Positions 55,791-64,000 of a stretch of DNA of 64,000 bases are shown in pieces; the stretch's first letter is position 1, and every line of letters starts with the position of its first letter. Below the pieces are notes generated by a model. The model saw only the letters and a list, made by a program, of their open reading frames with translations, was not told where the DNA came from and ran no database searches. Made by a program: the position numbers and the translations under genes. Origin of the DNA: Ditylenchus dipsaci (lineage: Eukaryota; Nematoda; Chromadorea; Rhabditida; Anguinidae); contig SADC01000155.1 of the NCBI GenBank assembly GCA_004194705.1, positions 62,001-126,000 of the forward strand, written 5' to 3'.

Positions 55791-56683
55791 TTAGAGACGG
55801 AAACAGGACAGGATCCTGTCCTGGTCCGTCCTGGTCAAAATTTAATAATAAAGTAAAATCCTGTCCTGATCCTGGTCCAGACTAAAAATCCTGGTCCTGG
55901 TCCTGGATTTTTGGCCAATCCTGGTCGTTGAATTTTGTAAATATAAATGTTATTGATGAATGGATCCAAGAGGAATGCGGAGAGGTTCCGTTCATCGAAG
56001 AGATAGGTTAAACTCTTTTATTTCATTGAGGGTGCTCACGCGTTTAAATTATTCGATCTTAGAGCCATGTTCACCTCTACCAAGCGCTCATCGTCTTTTT
56101 TCAAACGCCACAGTCAACTTTTTGAGGATGAATAGCATGAATTATCTCAGTCTTTCGATTCGGCCGTGATGGAGGTACAGGCTCACTGTAGGTCGAAATG
56201 TATTGCTACTGATGAGGATCCGTTGAACTTTTGGAAGGTCCTGTCACTAATAGATCCAATAACATTTGTCAATTCTATTTTTCAGGTTAACGAATTGATC
56301 TATCCGGTGTTGGCTAACCTTGCGCGTCGTTTCTTGTCTTCTCCTGCTACAAGTCAGCCTAGCGAAGAAGTCTTCTCCGTAGCCAGAGACGTGTACGATT
56401 ACCGCCGCAGCAACTTGAGTCCAGCAAAAGCAGAGATGTTGATATTCTTGAATAAATCGCTCCCGTTGTTGAAGTACTGTTACTGAACATTTCTTGCTAA
56501 ATGTAATTAACGTAGGAAAATGTCGATAAAAATTTTGCTGGTAGTTTAAAATTTTTAACAAAAATCCTGGTTTTTGACCAGGATCCTGGTTTTTGTTTTT
56601 CAAAATCCTGGTCCTGATCCTGGTCTTGACTAAACCCAAAATCCTGTCCTGAAATCCGTCCTGATTCTATCTTTCCATCTCTA
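55791..56683 (+). mobile_element. hAT element with CCTGGTCCTGGTC arrays and transposase C-terminus
   Basis: A perfect 8-bp duplication ATCTGAAT (55783-55790 and 56684-56691) flanks TTAGAGACGGAAA and TTTCCATCTCTA ends. Subterminal arrays of TCCTGGTCCTGG-type units fill both sides. Between them, about 56040-56486 (+) encodes the transposase C-terminus: LFEDE, a stop, then [53 protein letters not shown] and AEMLIFLN, the hAT dimerisation domain. The catalytic core is missing. Confidence 0.85.
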
Positions 56684-56955
56684 ATCTGAATAATATATAT
56701 ATAACTTACTTAATGGACTAATTATAAGTGGTGATAACAAATATGGAACCACTAAATTTGCTTTTTGAAATTGAAATTAAAAAATTGCTGTTAAAGTATA
56801 CTAATATTGGGCGAGAGAATGTACGGGTTGATGATGAAGGGTGTCAGCACAAACTGAAAACAGTTAAATTATTCAAAAAATCTGTCGGACAACAATTTTA
56901 AAAAATTTTTCGCGCGACATATATAGTATTTGAACTAACTGAGTGAACATTCTCG

Positions 56956-57655
56956 GCGCTACCGGAGTATACCACCTCCCCCCTCCCCCAAATAAATTTT
57001 TTTTAAAGTGCTTCCAAACACCCTATATCAACCTAAAATCACCTGAGTAGTGTAAAAAAGACATTATTTTTGAGTTTTGGTCAATAAAAAGTTGTTTTTT
57101 GAGCTACCTTAAAGTACCCCTTTTCGGCCGTTTTTGAAGGGATTTAGGGCTATTTCGGCGTGGGAAGAGTCCAAAAATGGGCCAATTTAGTGTAAAAAGG
57201 AAGATGTTGAACATAGTTATGTTAACTGGACCTACCGCATAAAGAAACTCTGGTATGCATACATTTTTTATGCATCCAGTGTCACTTTCGAGTGATTTAC
57301 GTCTAAGTATGTGGGTGTGCGCATCTCAACTCCAACCCCCCAAGCCCCTTCGGTGGCGCAGGGGCTTGGTTGGTAGAGATGCGCGCACTCACTTACCTTA
57401 GACATGATTCCGAGAAAGACTCTTGATCGAAAATGCAAAAAAAAATCTTTTTGCCCAGCTCCAGTGACTGAAACATGGAAAACAGGTAAAAAGTCGAAAT
57501 TTCAAAATGCCCAAAACTCAAGTTTTCATTGACCCAAACTCAAAAGCTAATGTCTTTTGTGAACCCTTAGGTGGTTTTAGGTCCATATAGGGTGTTTGGA
57601 AACACTTAAAAAAAATTCATTTGGGGAGATGGGGGGTATACCCGGTAGGGTCCAT
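56956..57655. repeat. 700-bp foldback with inner hairpin
   Basis: Left CTACCGGAGTATACCACC and AACACCCTATATCAACCTAAA pair with right TTTAGGTCCATATAGGGTGTT and GGTATACCCGGTAGGG. The centre holds the 62-kb family hairpin (GTGCGCATCTCAACTCCAAC). Same family as the outer arms at 35590-37155. Confidence 0.65.
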
Positions 57656-57922
57656 TTTTCTTGGATTTTTAACTTCAGACGCTCACATCTCTTTTGTTTT
57701 CGTGTCGAATTGAGCCCACTTTTTTTCTGCATTGCGCCTAAATCTCTTGTTTCGAATGAGTATAAACACTCTATATAGCGTATAAGCCAATTTTGAGATC
57801 TCGCGCATAACATAAATATAATTGAAGAAATTTGTTAGATAAAATCGCAAAAGTCGCGAAAAAAAAATTGAATTCGCGCTACTTTTTCGCAACTACATGA
57901 TAAGGTTGTCAATGTTATATAG

Positions 57923-60084
57923 GGGCGTTACTTTTTTTTGCCGCAAATATACACTTTTTTGCCGCAAATATACTTTTTTTTGCCGCAAATCTGCTTTTGC
58001 CGCAAATATACACTTGTTTGCCGCAGATTTTCACTTTTTTGCCGCAAATCTGCTTTTGCCGCAAATATACACTTTTTGCCGCAGATTTTCACTTTTTTGC
58101 CGCAAATTTTCACTTTTCTGCCGCAAATTTGATTCTGCCGCAAATATACACTTTTCTGCCGCAAATTTGATTCTGCCGCAAATATACACTTTTCTGCCGC
58201 AAATATGCTTTTGCCGCGAATTGAGATTTTACATTTGTCAAATTTGTCAAAAAATGCCTTTATATCTGTCTTTTTAGCAACCGCAGGTGTAATGTCAGCT
58301 ACTGTACGACACAGTTCTCTAGGTGTTCCAGTAGCAAACGAGGGGCTGCTACGGTCTATGTGCGTGAGAGAGAATTCGCCAACGAAGAAGATTTCAATCA
58401 GTGGTTTAAGGATGAGAAAGTCAACTGGAGAAAGTAAGCAAATTTTTTTCTTCATTCATAATTTTGCGCATATTTATTCAATTAAGTCCGCATACGAGAG
58501 ATCTGAGCGCCAACAAGACAGAGGAATATCAGTGCCGATATGCTCGTATGAAAATTATCGATGCAGTATCAAGCTCCGAGTCCTTTATCCGCAGGATAAC
58601 TTCAAGGTTTGATGATGGTATAACAAGGTCAACCTATAAAGTGTAATTTAAGGTGATCGTAGAGCAAAGCAAAGGTAGCCATGATCACGTGCCGGTGAGT
58701 CAGCCGAAGCTTTCGGACCACACAAAGAATTGATGAAACAAGAATTGGATTCGACTGCTCTAATTATACAAGGGAAAATACAGGTTTTTTTCAATATTTT
58801 TTGGTTAGGGATGACCGTAATGTTCAAAGAGAACACGCCGTATGGGAAATGATCCGCTGCCGCCTTCTATCAAACAGATTAACAGCTTCAAGTACCGCCA
58901 AAAGAAAGAAGGGACAATACTTTCTATCGAACAGCTAAAAACCTACGCCGAAGCAAATTCAAGAGTTCCTGAAGAAGATGACGACAAAAGTTTCGTCTGC
59001 GCATTTGCATCGTCAATTATTGACCAAAAGCAGGTGTTTTGCCTAACTTGGACTACGCAAAAACTCAGACTAATGCAGCATCTTTCCAAAGTAATTCGCT
59101 CTTAACTTGGTTTGTATTTGAGTTCCCTTTTACAAACACTCATACTGATTTGCATTAAGAGTGAAGAGGAACTAGGCTCGATGTACAATGAGCTACAAAA
59201 CAACTCTTTTGTTGACTGGAAGCGCTACGAACTGATCCTTCACAGCATTCGAATTGTTCGTCATCTACGATCTGGCCGTCGTATGATGTCTGCAATTGCA
59301 AGGAGGGTATGAAAAGAAACTGTGCAAGCATTCGGTTATGGTCATGTGCGCAACGGGAAACTGTGCTATCCGCCGATGCAAAAGAGAATCTGCTTCAGAG
59401 AAAAAGAAAAATGGGCCGTCCAAAATTAGCATCCAGAGCCCTGTCATTTAGTTAAAATTCGTTTTGTTATGATAAATTCTCCGTTGTAGTTAATGTCGTT
59501 GGATTTTCAAATAAACATCAGAAGTGCTTTTCTGTAGCTTTGGGCAAAAGCAGTCTAGTAGTTGTAAGAGATAATTTTTATTGACATACCCTATAACCTC
59601 TACCAATACACCATGGAGAATTGATGTTTAACCCCTGAAAATTCAGAAAGTGTTAATAAGCAACGGCCTTAACACTAAAATGGTAGCTAATAAAATGAGT
59701 AAGAGGATTATTAGAGGGTGAGGGATTGAAAAAAGTTACGCGGTATATAATTTTCAAGCAGGGCTCCAAGTTATTCCGTTAATATCGAAGCAAACTCAAT
59801 ATCACATCCAAGACCACTAACAAGGCCGCCATATATATGAAGAAACTTTGCAGCAGAAGTATATTGCGGCAGAATCAAATTTGCGGCAGAAAAGTGAAAA
59901 TTTGCGGCAAAAAAGTGAAAATCTGCGGCAAAAAAGTGTATATTTGCGGCAAAAGCAGATTTGCGGCAAAAAAGTGAAAATCTGCGTCAAAAAAGTGTAT
60001 ATTTGCGGCAAAAGCAGATTTGCGGCAAAAAAAAGTATATTTGCGGCAAAAAAGTGTATATTTGCGGCAAAAAAAGTAACGCCC
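57923..60084 (+). mobile_element. Mutator-like element (MULE) with tandem-repeat terminal arms
   Basis: A perfect 9-bp duplication GTTATATAG (57914-57922 and 60085-60093) flanks GGGCGTTAC and GTAACGCCC. The arms are 250-300 bp of tandem 19-21-bp units around TTTTGCCGCAAATATACACT: about 15 at 57941-58220 and about 12 inverted at 59862-60072. The middle keeps pieces of a MULE transposase but no catalytic core. Confidence 0.85.
58340..59330 (+). pseudogene. MULE transposase remnant
   Basis: Pieces on the plus strand in several frames: REREFANEEDFNQWFKDEK, then VNWRK ending at a GTAAGC donor near 58435; YRCSIKLRVLYPQDNFKV near 58555-58610; DPLPPSIKQINSFKYRQKK near 58848-58905; DDDKSFVCAFAS and FCLTWTTQKLRLMQHLSKV near 58980-59095; then ELGSMYNELQNNSFVDWKRY near 59170-59225. 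The order matches N-terminal zinc-binding and pre-core parts of Mutator-type transposases. The DDE core expected after the TWTTQKLRL segment is deleted. Confidence 0.6.
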
Positions 60085-60093
60085 GTTATATAG

Positions 60094-60560
60094 TATTTGG
60101 ACTAATGTGTGTGACGCTTTTTAACCCACTTCCAGTTTACGAATCTCTTTGTTATAAACATTTCTAAAGTAAATCAGAAGCGTAGAATTCAGTAAACTCA
60201 TCAAAATTCACATGTGATGCGGAAAATTGCGAGTTTTGCCTTAAAAGTTTGAAAACCCGCGTATGTTCAAGGAGGGAACCGAACCTGAGACCCCAAAATT
60301 GTTTGAAATAATTGTTTTGGGCGCCGTATGGCGCCAGTTTTTCTCGTTTTCTAATATTTTAAAACTTCAAAACTTGAATATTAGAAGCAATCCACTAGAT
60401 TTTTAGGCTTATTGGATTACTACAGGTATTTCATGGTGAATCACTTAATTTTCATTATCGTAAAACTTTGAGTGCTCCCACCACCCAAAAGATTGTGAGT
60501 TCTCTAATCATTATTAGGTTTGAGAGTGCTCATGCAGGGTGAATTAAAAGACTCTAAAAA
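60094..60560. other. No gene recognised
   Basis: A short hairpin with GGCGCCGTATGGCGCC lies near 60321-60336. A GGGAACCGAACCT string (60276-60288) resembles a reversed B box but has no supporting A box. Confidence 0.4.
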
Positions 60561-60564
60561 AATT

Positions 60565-60786
60565 TTTCTAATAGAAGCCTCGGGGCTTCTATTTTTTGGA
60601 TCCCTGAAAATCGCATATTTTTGAAGTCAACTCGATATTTTCGTGTGCTCAACTGAAATCTAAAATGTGGAATCGATAGAACTCGTGGGAGTTAAGAAAA
60701 CGCAAAAAAAGCTTTGCAAATATTGACTCTGACCTGAAATACAGATTCTCAAAGTTGAGAGGGGGCTTATATTAGAGGAAATACGG
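60565..60786. mobile_element. Pogo-like MITE, left terminus decayed
   Basis: CTAATAGAAGCCTCGGGGCTTC on the left and TATATTAGAGGAAATACGG plus TA on the right belong to the CCGTATT family. The first 12 or so bases of the left end are lost. 60790-61440 shows nothing recognisable. Confidence 0.6.
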
Positions 60787-61439
60787 TAATGAAACTAACT
60801 TTTTGCCCCATCGATTTCCCTAGGAAAATCGATGACAATATTTAAGCTACCTGAAAACTACCTAAAACTAAGAAACACAAAAGAAGTAAATGAACACGCT
60901 GTTCACAAGAAAAAGCAAACAAAATCTAAAAATAATTAAAACTAAAATTTTTCAAAATATTGTACAGTGTTTTGGTTGACTCTGTACTCTTTAGAAAAAG
61001 GGGTGCTAAAGGGTGCTCTTGTTCCTGGTACCCCAAAAATGTTCTGGTCACCCTGTTGATTTTCTTGATTTTTGTGTAAAACCACAAGTGCACACCCCCT
61101 ACCCCGAGCTCTCTAACCGTTGACCCCTGAAAAGTATGATTTTTCTAGTTGTAGACTACCAAAGAGTATGAGCTCTCTAGCCGTAGACTACCAAAGGGTA
61201 TGAGCAAAAAATTTAGTTACAGTTGACGTCTGGATTATCACAACTCTGAATGCGTAAAAAATGTATGCATATCAGAGCTTTTTCTCAACTTTGTAGATTC
61301 GCTCTTCAATCGGTTTTTTAATTGGAAATTAGGAACGACTGTATAATCCACCCGATTCTCAAAAGTAGAACTTGTTTTTTTTGCTATTTCATGCCCTTGA
61401 AAGACCATGGTTTTTGCGCGCAGCGATTGTCCACCGCCA

Positions 61440-61597
61440 ATTCAAATTTTTTTCCTAATCATTAAATTTCTGTAAGGACTTTTCAACTTGGTTTCGAACA
61501 GAACTATACCTAAAATTTAATTCTAGGCCTTTTTTGTTAGAAACCAAGCTGAAAAATCCGTACAGAAATACAATGATTAGGAAAAAAATTTGAATTA
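61440..61597. repeat. Foldback inverted repeat
   Basis: AATTCAAATTTTTTTCCTAATCATT pairs with AATGATTAGGAAAAAAATTTGAATT, with AACTTGGTTTC/GAAACCAAGCT inside. Confidence 0.7.
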
Positions 61598-61794
61598 ACG
61601 GGAGACAATTCAAAACAGGTAGCAATGGCTTTTTAAACATGAGTTAAACGCACTTCCCGGTTGCGGAAAGGTATTTCGTTTTTTTTTGGAAAAAATAAGT
61701 TTTAAATTTGGACTTTTCGCCTTGGTCATTTTTATTTTTTGGTATTTACAAGCTAACCTCACTAACTTATTTCGAGCTCGCCCAGTGATGTTTG

Positions 61795-62245
61795 GTGTCA
61801 TTGGATAGCCAGTATGCGACTTCAAACAAAATCAGTTGAGATCTCGGTCCCATAGGCCAAAAGTTGGGACGAGAACGCTAGTGGAGTATTTAAAACCCAC
61901 AGGGAGACCGAGGCATTTTCAAATTTTGAAGGAGGCTTTCTGTTAACAGTTATACTTACTACCTTAAATTTTCACTCTAATTTTTATTTTCTCTTCTCTA
62001 ATAATTTCCTTGAATAGCTAAGAGGCTGAAGATCATTTTTATACATCCAAACTTGTGAATGAAAGTGGGTAAAATAGGGTGAGCACCCAGTAGTCAATGA
62101 GCTGTGACCCAGTTATATAAAGTCTCAGTGATTTTTTAATTCTTTACTAGCCTTCTTATTCTAACTTTTGGACTATGTGCCCGAGATCTCAACAGATTTG
62201 AATTAAAGTCTCACGCTGGCTACCTTGCCTCAATTGGGTGAATTG
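61795..62245. repeat. Foldback, related to 52320-52440
   Basis: TTGGATAGCCAGTATGCGAC and AGTTGAGATCTCGG pair with CCGAGATCTCAACAG and CTCACGCTGGCTACC. Confidence 0.6.
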
Positions 62246-62385
62246 CAGAAATTAGCCAAAAATTGGCTTTCGCTTACAAAGAACATCAACTTACCGGACC
62301 AAGTGTGAAAGGACCGAGCACATGGGGGCTGTAAAAATTATTTTTTTATTCAAAAATCCAGTTGTTAAATGTCAAAAGGGCTAAA

Positions 62386-63114
62386 GTGCATTATATACCG
62401 CGTAGCCCAAAACTGGCTTAAAGCGTGTTTTTTGATGTGTAAGCAATTAAAACATACTTAAAACGTGTTTTTAGAGTGCGGAAGGCCATTTTTGGAAAAA
62501 AAATTTGACCAAAATTTGACTTTTTGCCTTGGGGGACCAAGGTAAACCACCTGAAGAGGTTATTTAAGAATCAAATTCAGAACCATTACAGCTAAAACCA
62601 ACATTCAACTTTAGCCTGAGTAGGAGCCACTCCTCAAAAGAAGAAGATCTTGAACATAGTTTTCCTTGCAGGGACCTACCGCATAAAAAACTCTGGCATG
62701 CACATTGTTTTTATGCATCCAGAGTTTTTTCGAGTGTTTGGTCTCTAAGGTATGTGTGTGTGCGCATCTCAACTCCAAGCCCCCAAGCCCCCTACGCCCC
62801 GGAGGGGCGTAGGGGGCTTGGGAGTTAGAGATGCGCGCACTCACTTACCTTGGAGATGAATCCGAGCAACGCTCTTGATCAAAAAATGCGTCTAGAGACT
62901 CTTTTTGCCCAGTCTCAGTAAGAAAAACGAGGTAAAAAATCCCTCTCCAGGTGGTTTACCTTGGTCCCCCAAGGCAAAAAGTCAAATTTTGGTCAAAATT
63001 TTTTTTTCTAAAAATGGCCCTCCGCACACTAAAAACACGTTTTAAGTATGTTTTAATTGCTCACACATCAAAAAAACACGCTTAAGACAGTTTTGGGCTA
63101 CGCGGTATAGTGCA
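62386..63114. mobile_element. Full-length foldback element, 730 bp
   Basis: Ends GTGCATTATATACCGCGTAGCC and GGCTACGCGGTATAGTGCAC are complementary. The arms then carry CAAAACTGGCTTAAAGCGTG, ATTAAAACATACTTAAAACGTG, TTTGCCTTGGGGGACCAAGGT and their complements. The centre is a GC-rich hairpin (GGGGCTTG/CAAGCCCC types) at about 62750-62850. It sits in an intron of the MLT-10-like gene. Confidence 0.75.
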
Positions 63115-63159
63115 CTCCTGCCGTCAAAAGTTCAAATTTTTTATATTATTTTTTCTCAC

Positions 63160-63750
63160 CTAAGAATGTAGGATCAGCAACACCAGGAGAGAGCACAAAA
63201 GGAGATAAAACAGTTGGGTTAAGAATCGGAGGGCTAAAATAATCTGATTAAATTTCAGTCACTCATAAAAGAATGTTTTGCAAAATATTCTTGAAATTAC
63301 CTAAAAATAAATGGAGACAAAATCAAAGGCCCCAAAGTTCCCAATCCAAAAGTGGGCGAGAATTGAAATGGTGATAAAATGACTGGTGCAAGGTTAGAAG
63401 ATTGAAATGGATTTGATATAAACTGAAAGGGCAAAAGGATGGCTGGAGGCGCGTTTTGTCGTTTCCGTCTCTTATTGAAGCTCAGGCTGTCCTGGTTGTA
63501 GAGGGTGGCGTTAATCTGAAAGTCTTAAAATATATCACTTTGTACATGAATTTTTTGAACTCAGTTTTTTGTTCAACATTCTTAAGAAAACTTATGAATT
63601 TTTTGTCGAGTGGTTTTGCAAATAAAAAATTGGTCACATTTCGGTTTACAAAGTGGTGATATTGTGATGAAAAATATTACTTGCTTTTTTCACGTGAATC
63701 TGCGCCTTCAAGTAGTCGGAAAATGCAATCCCACTTTTTAAGGACGCCCC
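63160..63750 (-). CDS. MLT-10-like moulting-cycle protein, internal exons
   Basis: Minus-strand exons are 63301-63515 and 63160-63233, with a likely preceding exon at 63681-63750. Splice sites are TTTCAG/GTAATT and TTTTAG/GTGAG; the first two named join in phase 2/1. The product has a basic KRRKRQ site and then the L-S-P repeat style of the nematode moulting-cycle (MLT-10) family: NLAPVILSPFQFSPTFG, LGPLILSPFIF, ILNPTVLSPFVLSPGVADPT. The possible upstream exon reads LEGASLKSGIAFSDYLKAQ. It joins with a phase mismatch of one base. MLT-10 proteins are secreted and needed for cuticle moulting in Caenorhabditis; here that role is by family only. The 5' end lies beyond the window, and downstream exons were not found behind the 730-bp foldback. 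Confidence 0.75.
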
Positions 63751-63965
63751 CTCCAAACAAGATGAAAATTACAATGTCATGTCGTTTTATTAAAGAGAAT
63801 CACGGATTTTTTTTTCAATTCATATTTTTTTGCACCTATATTGGGGCGGGCCTTAGTAGGGTAGGTAGTTACTGGAAAAAAAAGTTCCGAAAAAATTCTG
63901 AAAAAATCTTACAAGGGAACATTCCGAACTGTAAGCTTCGACACGCCTATTCTGGTAGCGACATA

Positions 63966-64000
63966 CAGTCGACTCTCGATATCGTGCCACCCCGCTATAG
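63966..64000. mobile_element. Left end of a pogo-like element, cut by the window edge
   Basis: TA at 63964-63965 is followed by CAGTCGACTCTCGATATCG and GTGCCACCCCGCTATAG, the end type seen at 49151 and 54645. Confidence 0.65.

Noticed and set aside
57941..58220. Regular 21-bp units suggesting a CRISPR array
   Set aside because: Units are directly adjacent and have no unique spacers, an inverted copy lies at the other end of a transposon, and the genome is eukaryotic.
57928..58455. 175-residue minus-strand ORF with repeated ICGKK/LRQK peptides
   Set aside because: It runs through the tandem units of the MULE arm, antisense to the transposase remnant. The repetitive peptide simply follows the DNA repeat.
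59848..60093. 81-residue plus-strand ORF with LRQKSENLRQKSVYL repeats
   Set aside because: Same reason: the inverted arm of the MULE is open by chance.

Overview
The window looks like repeat-choked nuclear DNA of a nematode, probably a rhabditid; I cannot name the species. It is AT-rich, and its genes are split into short exons by TTTTCAG-type acceptors and GTAAGT/GTGAGT donors. Three genes have a TTTTAG or CTCTAG acceptor just before the ATG that is well placed for spliced-leader addition. Two families are nematode-typical: an MLT-10/moulting-cycle protein with repeated L-S-P motifs, and a small four-helix membrane protein with an S-N-R-G-I-I-K start. No bacterial operon, CRISPR, rRNA or viral gene is seen.

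Genes, left to right: the 3' part of a Ulp1/SENP-type C48 protease (+, 993-3757); a small unrecognised gene interrupted by a MULE-type MITE (+, 5393-6129); a GSKIP-domain gene (-, 7833-11428); a tandem pair of small membrane-protein genes, the first damaged (+, 31654-33908) and the second with a C-terminus running into a MITE (+, 35205-39885); an intron-containing tRNA-Thr(CGT) (-, 38241-38322); a complete SLC22-type organic-ion transporter (-, 42460-51080); and an internal part of an MLT-10-like gene (-, 63160-63750). They show no sign of a shared pathway. Transposons fill their introns and the spaces between them.

The rest is mostly transposon-derived. A pogo/Tigger-like family has termini CCGTATTTCCTCTAATAG and TA target duplications; it has more than ten copies, one with a transposase 3' end. 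A second pogo-like set has CAGTCGACTCTCGAT-type ends. Several hAT elements have 8-bp duplications and terminal arrays of simple or GC-rich repeats, two of them keeping only a transposase dimerisation domain. A 2.16-kb MULE has a 9-bp duplication and inverted repeats built of about 21-bp tandem units. A deleted mariner-like element and more than a dozen nearly pure foldback palindromes complete the set. Several elements are nested, one three deep.

A recurring oddity is that conserved exons of at least four genes change reading frame inside the exon, each time as if one base were missing, although their splice sites are intact. This suggests either decayed copies or deletion-type sequence errors, so the protein models below are provisional.
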